Positions 17,287 through 26,169 of a stretch of 64,000 nt of DNA are shown here, in pieces. Position 1 is the first letter of the stretch. Each line of letters starts with the position of its first letter. This stretch comes from Paenibacillus xylanivorans (lineage in GTDB: Bacteria; Bacillota; Bacilli; Paenibacillales; Paenibacillaceae). Below the pieces are notes generated by a model. The model was not told where the DNA came from and searched no databases. It saw only the letters and a program-made list of their open reading frames with translations. Both the position numbers and the translations under genes were made by a program. Where the stretch lies: assembly GCF_001280595.1 (NCBI RefSeq), contig NZ_LITU01000045.1:1-64000 (forward strand). The letters run 5' to 3'.

Positions 17287-17338
17287 AAAACCCTTTGCAG
17301 TCCCGTTGAACATCATCAACGAATCCGCAAAGGGCTTT
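17287..17338 (-). terminator. Terminator of the small membrane protein gene
   Basis: Interrupted stem of CCCTTTGC and GTTGA with their complements, followed on the minus strand by TTTTATTTT. It stands about 60 bases past the stop. Confidence 0.7.
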
Positions 17339-17398
17339 ATTGACTGGGATTCCGGGTGCTCATCCAGTCTTATTATGAACGAATTAACGCAAGATTAT

Positions 17399-17662
17399 TT
17401 AATCGGCGCCTTCGTCTTCCCGGCGTGTATGAACAAGTCCAATCGATTTGGCAATTACATAAATAAATACGCTGCCAACCAAGAAACCGATACCCACCAT
17501 TAAGCCGAGGTTACGATCATTAAAATCATTCAGGTTGATCAGGCACATGGTCACTCCCGTAATGAGGGCAATCCAAGCCAGAACTGTCATCGTTAACACT
17601 GCACGCCGCATATTTTTGTCTTTGCGCTCCAATTGGCTTACCATTGCTGTCTTCGATGCCAT
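17399..17662 (-). CDS. Small two-helix membrane protein, unknown function
   Basis: An 87-residue protein with two hydrophobic helices (about 21-43 and 52-74) and charged ends (QLERKDKNMRRA at the front, HTRREDEGAD at the end). I do not recognise a named family. The start at 17662 is chosen from AAGGAAG upstream; a longer reading frame has no ribosome site. It precedes the qox operon and is read in the same direction, but a terminator separates them. Confidence 0.75.
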   Translation of the reverse strand: MASKTAMVSQLERKDKNMRRAVLTMTVLAWIALITGVTMCLINLNDFNDRNLGLMVGIGFLVGSVFIYVIAKSIGLVHTRREDEGAD

Positions 17663-17915
17663 AGTAAACACTTCCTTTTCCCTTTTTGTAAGTGCTTTCC
17701 TTATACCAATATACCACATCAGTATGATTTTTAGTCAACAAATGTTCAAATTTATTTCGCAATTTGGACACTTTATTTGTATTTTAACTGTTGACAAGGA
17801 CCAGATCACTTCTTCTTACTTCTTATAACCCAAAAACGCTCTTCTCATAACATGAAAACGTCTAGACCTTATGAAACCTTCATGAACATGTAAGTCTTGG
17901 CTGAAATAAAACAAC

Positions 17916-17958
17916 AAAAAAGACGGTGCATCGAATTCCAGATGCCACCGTCTTTTTT
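17916..17958. terminator. Bidirectional terminator after the GH1 gene
   Basis: GACGGTGCATC pairs with GATGCCACCGTC (one bulge), with an A run before and a T run after, so it can end transcription from either side. It is the main feature of the 17663-18058 gap. The remainder holds the small gene's promoter area and nothing else I can identify. Confidence 0.8.
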
Positions 17959-18058
17959 CTAATTAAGCATGTATGTCCCTGCATTTAACAATTAAATTAC
18001 GTTGTTACTTATTTGTGTCAGGTTCGGAACGCTTCTTCCTAAACATTTAGATTAAAGT

Positions 18059-19405
18059 CTAAATTCGTGTTTCCAACCAATTATTTTTGATCACATTCTG
18101 ATACCAGTAAAAGCTTTCTTTAGGCGTTCTGACCAGCGAACGGTAATCCACATGCACAAGACCAAAGCGCATACGGTATCCTTCCGCCCACTCAAAGTTA
18201 TCCATTAGGGACCAAGCCATGTAGCCTTTCAGGTTGATTCCGTCGTTGATAATCCGATGAATTTGGGCCAAATGCTGTTCATAGTAGGCAATCCGGCGAT
18301 CATCATTGATTTTGCCGTTCTCCAAATCATCATTGATGCAAGCACCATTTTCTGTGATATAGACATCCACATTCCCGTATTTTTGTAAATAGTGCATGAA
18401 CTCATACAGTCCGCGTGATTCCACAGGCCAACCGATATCGGTCTTTATCAGTCCCATATCGACCTCTTCGGATTGCAGTGCACCCGCCTCGGGATTGAAG
18501 CGGTTGATTCCCATCGTGTAGTAGTTAATTCCTAGAAGATCAATAGGCTGCGAAATAATCTCCATATCGCCTTCCTGAATCGGCACTGTGGCGCCTGCCT
18601 TTTCAAACCAGTCGACCATAAATTGTGGATAAGATCCTTTGTAGATCGGATCTAGAAACCAATCCGTATTCAGAGCAATCGCGCGATCACAAGCTGCCCG
18701 ATCCTCAGGAGATTTGCTGTAAGGCTCTGCCCAGCAGACGTTGGGGGCAATACCAATCTGTCCTGTTGTACCCAAGCGACGGAAAGATTGAACAGCTTTA
18801 CCGTGAGCAACCAACAGTCCGTGAGCAACATTAATGGATGTTTGCAGGTCTTTATTTCCCGGCGCATGAATACCAAGCAGGTTGGACAGAAACGCAATAC
18901 ACCATGGTTCATTGAAAGTCAGCCAGAAATTGATTTTCCCGGAAAACTCCTTGAAGATGACTTCAGCGTATTTGACAAATGCATCCACCGTCCTACGGTT
19001 GCCCCAACCTCCAATATCCTCCAGCGTCTGAGGCAGGTCCCAATGATACAGTGTACAGAAAGGCTCGATTCCCGCTTCAAGCAGCTTATCCACGAATCGA
19101 TGATAGAAGTCCAGACCTTCCCGATTGATCTCACCATCTCCATCCGGAATAATACGCGGCCAGGCAATGGAGAACCGATAGGTATTGATCCCAAGCTTTT
19201 TCATCAGCTCGATGTCTTCCTCGTAGCGATGGTAGCTATCACATGCCACATCGCCATTATCTCCATTGAATACTTTACCGGGCGTACGGGCAAACGTATC
19301 CCAGATGGATACCCCGCGTCCCCCTTCTTGTGCTGCACCTTCTATTTGATAGGAAGCGGTTGCTGTTCCCCAGCGGAAATCTTGTGGAAATTGAAAAATC
19401 GTCAT
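18059..19405 (-). CDS. GH1 beta-glucosidase
   Basis: The 448-residue cytoplasmic enzyme is a family 1 beta-glycosidase, probably a beta-glucosidase or beta-galactosidase on imported oligosaccharides. The GH1 N-terminal signature FRWGTATASYQIEGAAQEGGR is complete, the acid/base is Glu166 in TFNEP, the nucleophile Glu352 in ITENG, and the aglycone loop WSLMDNFEWAEGYRMRFGL follows. It is not a phospho-beta-glucosidase by its look or context (no PTS genes). It begins 16 bases after the GH95 gene behind GGAGGAGCAAACG and is therefore co-transcribed with the fucosidase. Confidence 0.93.
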   Translation of the reverse strand: MTIFQFPQDFRWGTATASYQIEGAAQEGGRGVSIWDTFARTPGKVFNGDNGDVACDSYHRYEEDIELMKKLGINTYRFSIAWPRIIPDGDGEINREGLDFYHRFVDKLLEAGIEPFCTLYHWDLPQTLEDIGGWGNRRTVDAFVKYAEVIFKEFSGKINFWLTFNEPWCIAFLSNLLGIHAPGNKDLQTSINVAHGLLVAHGKAVQSFRRLGTTGQIGIAPNVCWAEPYSKSPEDRAACDRAIALNTDWFLDPIYKGSYPQFMVDWFEKAGATVPIQEGDMEIISQPIDLLGINYYTMGINRFNPEAGALQSEEVDMGLIKTDIGWPVESRGLYEFMHYLQKYGNVDVYITENGACINDDLENGKINDDRRIAYYEQHLAQIHRIINDGINLKGYMAWSLMDNFEWAEGYRMRFGLVHVDYRSLVRTPKESFYWYQNVIKNNWLETRI

Positions 19406-19421
19406 CGTTTGCTCCTCCGTC

Positions 19422-21803
19422 TCATGATGACACGCGGATCGTTTGTCCTGCGGTCATATTTAAAATAACTACATAATCGCCCTGAGGTGTAAGCTCCGCC
19501 TTAACCTGGTCGTTTCCTTCCAAACGCAGTGGATATTCGCTCCGAATGGTTACCGAACCATCATAATCAGCCTTAATTTCCGCGCTTGAGAGTCTGCTAT
19601 CTGTCCACTCGATTGCCACTGTGTATGAACCACGTGCTCGAAGCCCCTTCACACTGCCACTGGCCCAGTTCTCAGGCAGCGCTGGCAGTAGATGTACTTC
19701 ACCCAAATGGCTTTGTAACAGCATCTCGGCAATACCGGCAGTGCCACCAAAGTTGCCATCAATCTGGAACGGCGGATGATCATCGAACAGATTTGGATGG
19801 GTGGATCGAGCCAGCAGCGTACGGACAAACTGATGTGCCAGCTTACTATCCAGCAGTCTCGCATACAGATTAATCAACCAGGCACAGCTCCAACCTGTAT
19901 GCCCGCCACCTTGTGAGATACGACGTTCAAGTGACACCCGTGCTGCTTCCACCAGTTCCGGCGTATCCAGTCGATTGATCTGCTCTCCCGGATACACACC
20001 ATACAGATGGGAGACGTGACGATGCCCCGGTTCGGATTCGGCAAAATCCTTAAACCACTCCTGCAGCTGCCCCTCGCTTCCGATACGGAATGGATAGAGC
20101 TTGCTGCGTGCCTCGCTCCACTCATTCGCCAGTTGCTGATCCACATCCAGCTGTTGAGTTGCCTCAATGCATCGATCGAACAACTCACGAATCAATGTCA
20201 TGTCCATCGTCGAAGCCATGGAGATGCTGCGAGTTTCACCTTCCTCAGTGAGGAATTTGTTCTCAGGCGAGGTTGATGGAGCTGTAACCAGATATCCGTC
20301 TGGTCCTTCCACCAGCCAGTCCAGACAGAAAAGTGCCGCTTCCTTCATGATTGGATACGCACGTTCCGCGAGGAATTGCTGATCACGAGTAAACAAATAG
20401 TGCTCCCATAGATGGGAAGTCAGCCACACACCGCCCATCGGCCAGAATGCCCAACTCGCGTCTCCCCCTGTAGGCGTTGATGTTCTCCAGATATCCACAT
20501 TATGATGGGCTGTCCAGCCACGCGCTCCGTACAAAATGCGTGCCGTTCTTCTCCCCGTATGGCTTAAATCCTCTAGCAAGCCAAACAGCGGTTCATGGCA
20601 TTCACTCAGATTGCATACTTCTGCCGGCCAGTAATTCATCTCGGTATTGATGTTAATCGTGTAATCACTGTGCCAGGGAGGCTCCACCTGTTGGTTCCAG
20701 ATTCCCTGCAGATTGGCAGGCTGGCTTCCTTCACGTGAACTACCCATTAACAGATATCTGCCATATTGAAAATAGAGTGCCTCCAGGCCGGGATCATTGG
20801 CTCCAGCCTGGTAAGCTTGCAGCCGCTCATCTGTAGGCAAATCTTCATTCGCTGATGCGCCGAGATTAATAGATACCCTTGAAAATAAAGCCTCATGATC
20901 CATCACATGTCGCTCACGAAGTGCTTTCATGCCATGATCCATCGCTTTGGTGATTACCTTCCTGCACTCCTGATCCAGAAGGACCCCATCCTTAACAGGC
21001 GCCACATCATAGCCTTCAAAGGCAGTCGCCGCTGCCAGATAAAAAATAACCTGGTCAGCTCCCTGAATATGAAGTCCCCCGTCCATAACCGCTATTTCGG
21101 CATTCTTGCCCGTCGCAGTCGCGGCCAATCGCATAGCATAAGCCGTTCCCCGATCTTCTTCGTAGATGACAGACTCCGGGTGATCCCTGAAATAATTCGA
21201 TTCAACATGACTCGGACAACGACTGAACAGTGTAAGTGCATGGCCCGAAGTCTCAACGTTATAGGGATGTGGACTGTCCAACGTAACGCTGACGTTTACA
21301 GCTCCCTCAAGATCAGCAGTAATGGTACAGACCATAAGGTCATCCGGTGCACTGGCATAGACTTCACGCACATAACGAATCCCTTTATATGAATAATTCG
21401 TCGTTGTAACTCCGGTGTGGAGATTAAGTTCCCGCTTAAATTCATCATAGGGAATCTCATCCAATTCAGCGTGCTGCAGCTTCAAGTGACCCATCGGCTG
21501 ATAAGCTTCCACATCACGTCCCAGCATTTCACGGTTCAGCAATTCTTCAGCTTCACTATATTGCCCGGACATGATCAGTTCACGAGTCTGCTTCAGGTAC
21601 CGCTGACTGCTGTAATGAATGGTGTCACGTGGAAATCCGGACCACAATGTATCTTCATTTAGCTGGATTTGTTCATCCGCTGCTCCGCCGTACACCATGC
21701 CGCCAAGGCGACCATTGCCGACAGGCAGCGCCTCTTCCCAGCGAGTAGCCGGCTGACGATACCACAGACGGTTTTCTTTTGTTCTCTCATTGAATGGGGG
21801 CAT
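19422..21803 (-). CDS. GH95 alpha-L-fucosidase
   Basis: The 793-residue protein is a GH95-type glycosidase (1,2-alpha-L-fucosidase, with some alpha-L-galactosidases in the family). The start [27 protein letters not shown] is the family's N-terminal beta-domain signature, followed by the (alpha/alpha)6 barrel with [20 protein letters not shown] near 405 and [20 protein letters not shown] near 705. No signal peptide is present, so it would act on imported fucosylated oligosaccharide. It starts behind ACAGGAGTTATTT. An AAAACGTTTT motif lies 46 bases upstream, as before other genes of this locus. Confidence 0.9.
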   Translation of the reverse strand: MPPFNERTKENRLWYRQPATRWEEALPVGNGRLGGMVYGGAADEQIQLNEDTLWSGFPRDTIHYSSQRYLKQTRELIMSGQYSEAEELLNREMLGRDVEAYQPMGHLKLQHAELDEIPYDEFKRELNLHTGVTTTNYSYKGIRYVREVYASAPDDLMVCTITADLEGAVNVSVTLDSPHPYNVETSGHALTLFSRCPSHVESNYFRDHPESVIYEEDRGTAYAMRLAATATGKNAEIAVMDGGLHIQGADQVIFYLAAATAFEGYDVAPVKDGVLLDQECRKVITKAMDHGMKALRERHVMDHEALFSRVSINLGASANEDLPTDERLQAYQAGANDPGLEALYFQYGRYLLMGSSREGSQPANLQGIWNQQVEPPWHSDYTININTEMNYWPAEVCNLSECHEPLFGLLEDLSHTGRRTARILYGARGWTAHHNVDIWRTSTPTGGDASWAFWPMGGVWLTSHLWEHYLFTRDQQFLAERAYPIMKEAALFCLDWLVEGPDGYLVTAPSTSPENKFLTEEGETRSISMASTMDMTLIRELFDRCIEATQQLDVDQQLANEWSEARSKLYPFRIGSEGQLQEWFKDFAESEPGHRHVSHLYGVYPGEQINRLDTPELVEAARVSLERRISQGGGHTGWSCAWLINLYARLLDSKLAHQFVRTLLARSTHPNLFDDHPPFQIDGNFGGTAGIAEMLLQSHLGEVHLLPALPENWASGSVKGLRARGSYTVAIEWTDSRLSSAEIKADYDGSVTIRSEYPLRLEGNDQVKAELTPQGDYVVILNMTAGQTIRVSS

Positions 21804-21848
21804 AAATAACTCCTGTTCATGAATCAGCTATTTTTTTAATCAATTACT

Positions 21849-21858
21849 AAAACGTTTT
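21849..21858. promoter_or_regulatory. AAAACGTTTT operator-like motif before the fucosidase
   Basis: A 10-bp perfect palindrome within TAAAACGTTTTCGA, 46 bases upstream of the GH95 start. The same core recurs before the binding proteins and permeases of this locus. Confidence 0.55.
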
Positions 21859-22010
21859 CGAGATATTCAAAAAAACAATACATCTTGATTTAATTTGCCT
21901 GGACCCTGTTACTGAAATGATCTAAGCGTCGTTTATCTGAAAGTGCTTACAGTAAGAAAATTATATTGGATTTCGAATTTTGCGTCAATGTTAAACATCA
22001 CATGGTCAGC

Positions 22011-22040
22011 AAAAAAAGACCCTTGCTCAGGGCCTTTTTT
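22011..22040 (-). terminator. Terminator of the first binding-protein gene
   Basis: CCCT and AGGG arms with flanking A and T runs, 30 bases past the stop codon at 22070. Confidence 0.8.
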
Positions 22041-22069
22041 GTATATCCGCCTATTTACTTAAACATGTA

Positions 22070-23767
22070 TTATTTTACGTCTTTACCTGTCCACAGGGAA
22101 ACACGATCCTTAACCCAAACGGTGTACTGTTTCTCCATTTCGACTGCGCCTGCTTTATCCAACTCGGCGAGGAAATCATCGTATACTTTATCAAAGTTCG
22201 CAGTTGTAGTCAGAACTGCTTCAGGAATACGTTTGCGCACGATATCCTGTGTTTTCTGGAACGTTACGCTGTAATCTGTACCTGAAGGTACAGGCATGTT
22301 GTAGGCAGCGCCCCAGTCTTTCAGTTGCAAATCATCTTCAGAAGGATAGAAGTCTTTCCATGTTGTAATACCGTAAGCTTTCAATGTTTCCTTCTCTGCG
22401 GCAGTGTATCCAGCCTGGATCTGCTCAGGGAAGTTCGTAGTGTAAAAGTTATCCGTGGAATCTTTCACGCCATCACCGTATCTCGCACTAAACACGCTAT
22501 ACATTCCGATTCCTGTTTCTTTGGAGAAGTTAGAGTTGTCATTGGTTTTACGATCCTGGATGTCTTGAGGGATCACCCGTTGACCATCTTCTACATTGTA
22601 GTGCTCGCCTTCAATACCCCAGTTTCTTAGCACTTGTCCCTCGTCCGAAGCGAGCCAGTCCATGAATTTAATAATGCGAACCGGATCTTTGGCCGAAGTT
22701 GTGATCCCGATGCCATACCCGTCAAATCCGGTTGGCTGGAACGTATGGTCCACAATGTCCTTGTTCAGGGATACAGAGAAGTGAGCATAAGTGCTGTCAT
22801 CTTTACCCGCTGATTTCAGTGCATTTTCAGCTTCTTGGTAGTTCCACTCTTGGTCAATCAGACCGAGTACACGACCACTTGCAATTTTGGATTTATATTG
22901 GTCATCTTTTTGGACAAATGTATCTTTGTCCAGCAATCCTTCATTGTACATATGATTCAACCAGCGGAAATATTCTTTCTCCTCTGGACGTTTGTAATGG
23001 AGCGTAGCTTCATACGTCTCAGGATCGATGTAATATTCTCCATCATCCGGTGCTCCTGTTGCCTGGAATGCCGGGTTCGTTACTGTAATCATAATCTTCC
23101 AATCATCTGCATTCAGCGTCAATGGAATGGTCGGCTGTCCGTCAATCGTTGGGTGTTTTTTCACATATTCTTTCAATACATTCTCGTAATCCTCAAGCGT
23201 TTTCACTTCAGGGTACCCGAGCTCTTTCAATACTTTTTGTTGAATTTCAAATCCGCCTGTTGCGTCAAACGCAACATTATCAACGCCCATATTCGTTGGA
23301 ATTGTATAAATGGCCTGATCTTCCGAACTGTATTTCAGCCGGTTCATCTGGTCCCCATATATTTTTTTCAGGTTTGGAGCATGCTCCTCAATCAGATCCG
23401 TCAGGTCAAGCATCGCGCCTGCATCTACAAGTTTAGACAAGTTACCTTTTGGGAAAACGATATCAGGGTAATCACCACTGGCAGCCATAAGAGCAATTTT
23501 CTGGTCGCCACCATTGTTCACATCATACTCAGCTTCAATCGTAACGCCTGTTTGCTTCGTAATCTCTTTACCGACTGCATCCTGCATTTTGTTCCAGGTT
23601 GGACTCGCGTCCGCGCCAAAGAACGTGATGGTAACCGGTTCAGTTCCGCTGGACTCGGAGGTTTCTTTGCTTCCCGAATTTCCGCAGCCGGCTGTAACCA
23701 GCATTGCACTTGCGAGCATCAACATTGCAAACGTCTTGGGTGTATTGCCTTTCATTTTGCCTCTCAT
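22070..23767 (-). CDS. LplA-type extracellular solute-binding lipoprotein, copy 1
   Basis: The 565-residue lipoprotein has a signal peptide ending in the lipobox VTAGC (cysteine at about 28) and a Ser/Glu linker. The mature part is a CUT1 oligosaccharide-binding protein of the long LplA/YtcQ type. It is nearly identical over most of its length to copy 2 and clearly related to copy 3. The start at 23767 follows AGGGGGACTAGACA. It has its own upstream region with AAAACGTTTT at 23930 and its own terminator, so it forms a single-gene unit. The ligand is probably a fucosylated or beta-linked oligosaccharide, inferred from the neighbouring GH95 and GH1 enzymes. Confidence 0.88.
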   Translation of the reverse strand: MRGKMKGNTPKTFAMLMLASAMLVTAGCGNSGSKETSESSGTEPVTITFFGADASPTWNKMQDAVGKEITKQTGVTIEAEYDVNNGGDQKIALMAASGDYPDIVFPKGNLSKLVDAGAMLDLTDLIEEHAPNLKKIYGDQMNRLKYSSEDQAIYTIPTNMGVDNVAFDATGGFEIQQKVLKELGYPEVKTLEDYENVLKEYVKKHPTIDGQPTIPLTLNADDWKIMITVTNPAFQATGAPDDGEYYIDPETYEATLHYKRPEEKEYFRWLNHMYNEGLLDKDTFVQKDDQYKSKIASGRVLGLIDQEWNYQEAENALKSAGKDDSTYAHFSVSLNKDIVDHTFQPTGFDGYGIGITTSAKDPVRIIKFMDWLASDEGQVLRNWGIEGEHYNVEDGQRVIPQDIQDRKTNDNSNFSKETGIGMYSVFSARYGDGVKDSTDNFYTTNFPEQIQAGYTAAEKETLKAYGITTWKDFYPSEDDLQLKDWGAAYNMPVPSGTDYSVTFQKTQDIVRKRIPEAVLTTTANFDKVYDDFLAELDKAGAVEMEKQYTVWVKDRVSLWTGKDVK

Positions 23768-23929
23768 TGTCTAGTCCCCCTATTATTTATGAAGGTTTTA
23801 TCTGTATAACAGGCTTTAAGCCTGAGGATACCACTGTAAGACACATTTCTGTATGCGCTTACTAAAAAATTAAATTATACTCTTTTTTATTAAAACTTAA
23901 ACTCATGAAAACTCTCTTCTAACATCCGT

Positions 23930-23939
23930 AAAACGTTTT
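23930..23939. promoter_or_regulatory. AAAACGTTTT motif before binding-protein copy 1
   Basis: Part of GTAAAACGTTTTCG, 163 bases upstream of the copy 1 start. Degenerate relatives such as AAAACGCTTAC follow at about 23952. The 23768-24085 gap otherwise holds AT-rich promoter sequence and the terminator of copy 2. Confidence 0.5.
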
Positions 23940-24015
23940 CGTAAAATATTATAAAACGCTTACTGAAAGTGCTTACATTAACGATTATATGCTATCCTCC
24001 CCCTTTCGTCAACAA

Positions 24016-24044
24016 CAAAAAAGGCCCCTTTTAAGGGACCTTTC
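24016..24044 (-). terminator. Terminator of binding-protein copy 2
   Basis: On the minus strand AAAGGTCCCTT pairs with AAGGGGCCTTTTTT around a short loop, about 40 bases past the stop codon. Confidence 0.78.
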
Positions 24045-24085
24045 TAGCAATGAAAATGATCATATATTATGACTTAATTTCATTA

Positions 24086-25789
24086 TTATTTCACATCTTT
24101 ACCTGTCCAGAGAGATACACGTTCCTTGATCCAAACGGTATATTGTTTCTCCATGTCTACCGCCCCTGCTTTATCAAGTTCAGCCAGGAGATCATCATAC
24201 ACTTGGTCGAATTTCTCAGGTTTGGCAAGGATGGCTTCAGGAATACGTTTACGGATAATGTCCTGCGTTTTCTGGAACGTTACGTTATAATCCGTATCCG
24301 AAGGTACAGGCATGTTATATGCTGCGCCCCAATCTTTCAGCTTCAAGTCGTCTTCAGAAGGATAGAAATCTTTCCACGTTGTAATGCCATAGGCTTTCAA
24401 TGTTTCCTTCTCTGCCGCAGTATAACCTGCTTGGATCTGCTCAGGGAAGTTCGTTGTGTAGTAGTTACCTGTGGAATCTTTAACACCATCGCCATATCTT
24501 GCGCTGAAGATGTTATACATACCGACTCCTGTTTCTTTGGTAAACGCAGAGTTGTCATTGGTCTTGCGGTCCTGTACATCCTCAGGAATGATACGTTGGC
24601 CATTTTCCACTTTGTATTGTTCGCCTTCAATCCCCCAGTTTCTCAATACCTGGCCTTCATCGGAAGCGAGCCAATCCATGAATTTGATAATACGTACAGG
24701 GTCTTTCGCAGTTTTCGAAATACCGATACCGTATCCATCAAATCCGGTTGGTTGGAACGTATGATCCACAATATCCTTGTTGAGGGATACAGAGAAGTGA
24801 GCGTACGTATTCTCGCCATTGTTAACTGATTTCAAAGCATTCTCAGCTTCACTATAGTTCCATTCCTGGTCAATCAGCCCCAGTACCCGACCGCTTGCAA
24901 TTTTGGATTTGTATTGATCATCTTTCTGCACAAATGTATCTTTGTCCAGAATGCCTTCGTTGTACATTTTGTTCAACCAGCGGAAGTATTCTTTCTCCTC
25001 TGGACGTTTATAGTGCAGCACTGCTTCATACGTTTCAGGGTTAATGTAATATTCACCGTCATCCGGTCCACCCGTTGCCTGGAAGGCTGGATTCGTTACC
25101 GTAATCATAATCTTCCAGTCATCTGCATTCAGCGTCAGCGGAATGGTCGGCTGTCCGTCAATCGTTGGATGTTTAGCATAATATTCTTTCAGAACTTTCT
25201 CATAATCCTCAAGCGTTTTCACTTCTGGATAGCCAAGTTCTTTCAATACCTTTTGCTGAATCTCAAATCCGCCTGTAGCATCAAACGCAACATTATCTAC
25301 ACCCATGTTCGTTGGGATCGTGTAAATGGACTGATCTTCCAAACTGTATTTCAGACGGTTCATCTGGTCCCCATAGATTTTCTTCAGATTTGGTGCGTAT
25401 TGGTCAATCAGATCTGTCAGGTCAAGCATCGCGTCTGCATCCACAAGCTTAGATAAGTTACCTTTAGGATAGATAATATCAGGGTAATCACCGCTGGCAG
25501 CCATCAATGGTATCTTCTGGTCGCCACCATTATTCACATCATACTCGGCTTCAATTGTAACACCTGTTTGTTTCGTAATTTCTTGGCCGACTGCGTCCTT
25601 CATGTTATTCCAGTTTGGACTTGCGTCAGCACCAAAGAACGTAAAGGTGATTGGACTGGTTGTATCCCCTGTGTCCGTTGGTGTCTCTGAAGCCGTAGTT
25701 CCTCCTCCGCTACCGCTGCATCCTGCTGTAATGGCAAGAGCGCTGGCTAACAGAAGCATTGCGAATGTTTTTGGTGTTTTGCCCTTCAT
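24086..25789 (-). CDS. LplA-type extracellular solute-binding lipoprotein, copy 2
   Basis: A 567-residue lipoprotein, lipobox ITAGC (cysteine at about 23), followed by a Gly/Ser/Thr linker longer than in copy 1. The mature domain matches copy 1 almost residue for residue, for example VDNVAFDATGGFEIQQKVLK and FQPTGFDGYGIGI, so the two arose from a recent duplication. Differences cluster in the linker and in scattered surface positions. It starts behind AAGGGGGATTACAC. Its gap to copy 3 holds several operator-like motifs and a cre-like site, so it is likely expressed from its own promoter. Confidence 0.88.
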   Translation of the reverse strand: MKGKTPKTFAMLLLASALAITAGCSGSGGGTTASETPTDTGDTTSPITFTFFGADASPNWNNMKDAVGQEITKQTGVTIEAEYDVNNGGDQKIPLMAASGDYPDIIYPKGNLSKLVDADAMLDLTDLIDQYAPNLKKIYGDQMNRLKYSLEDQSIYTIPTNMGVDNVAFDATGGFEIQQKVLKELGYPEVKTLEDYEKVLKEYYAKHPTIDGQPTIPLTLNADDWKIMITVTNPAFQATGGPDDGEYYINPETYEAVLHYKRPEEKEYFRWLNKMYNEGILDKDTFVQKDDQYKSKIASGRVLGLIDQEWNYSEAENALKSVNNGENTYAHFSVSLNKDIVDHTFQPTGFDGYGIGISKTAKDPVRIIKFMDWLASDEGQVLRNWGIEGEQYKVENGQRIIPEDVQDRKTNDNSAFTKETGVGMYNIFSARYGDGVKDSTGNYYTTNFPEQIQAGYTAAEKETLKAYGITTWKDFYPSEDDLKLKDWGAAYNMPVPSDTDYNVTFQKTQDIIRKRIPEAILAKPEKFDQVYDDLLAELDKAGAVDMEKQYTVWIKERVSLWTGKDVK

Positions 25790-25875
25790 GTGTAATCCCC
25801 CTTATGGATAAAATGAAGCTATCTATTGTAGAACAGGCTGACCTGCACATACCGTAATCGGGTGATTCTGATTGT

Positions 25876-25910
25876 AAAACGTTTGATTTTATAACATAAA
25901 AATCGTTTTC
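25876..25910. promoter_or_regulatory. Two degenerate AAAACGTTT-like motifs before copy 2
   Basis: GTAAAACGTTTGA (25874-25886) and AAATCGTTTTC (about 25900-25910) lie 87-121 bases upstream of the copy 2 start and resemble the perfect copies elsewhere in this locus. Confidence 0.4.
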
Positions 25911-26012
25911 TAAATCAAGTGAAAAACACCCACTCTATTCGGTAATTTGAGGGATCAAATCCTTACTTCTTTTGACTGAACATATTCGTGTACATGCTTG
26001 ATAAATCAGTAA

Positions 26013-26026
26013 TGAAAGCACTTTCA
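26013..26026. promoter_or_regulatory. cre-like site
   Basis: TGAAAGCACTTTCA differs at one core position from the CcpA catabolite-response consensus TGWNANCGNTNWCA. It lies between copies 3 and 2 and could give glucose repression of copy 2. Confidence 0.45.
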
Positions 26027-26080
26027 TATTTGAATAATAATCCCTCCTAAAGCCCTTGTCAATAGTGAATTCATAATATT

Positions 26081-26106
26081 GAAAACGTTTTTCGGAAAAC
26101 GTTTTA
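26081..26106. promoter_or_regulatory. Paired GAAAACGTTTT motifs
   Basis: GAAAACGTTTTT at 26081 and GAAAACGTTTTA at 26095 stand 14 bases apart, just before the terminator of copy 3 in plus-strand order and far upstream of copy 2. The pair may serve as a distal operator. The 25790-26169 gap contains these sites, the cre-like site and the terminator, and no gene. Confidence 0.5.
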
Positions 26107-26110
26107 GGTA

Positions 26111-26142
26111 TAAAAAAGAACCCAGTTTCCTGGGCCCTTTTT
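26111..26142 (-). terminator. Terminator of binding-protein copy 3
   Basis: CCCAG and CTGGG arms with flanking A and T runs; on the minus strand it ends in TTCTTTTTT, 28 bases past the stop codon. Confidence 0.8.
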
Positions 26143-26169
26143 CCGAAAAAATCAGTCTGCTAAAACGCA

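Noticed and set aside
22835..23809. Plus-strand open frame of 324 codons
   Set aside because: Antisense shadow of lipoprotein copy 1; a similar shadow appears opposite copies 2 and 3, as expected from their sequence similarity.
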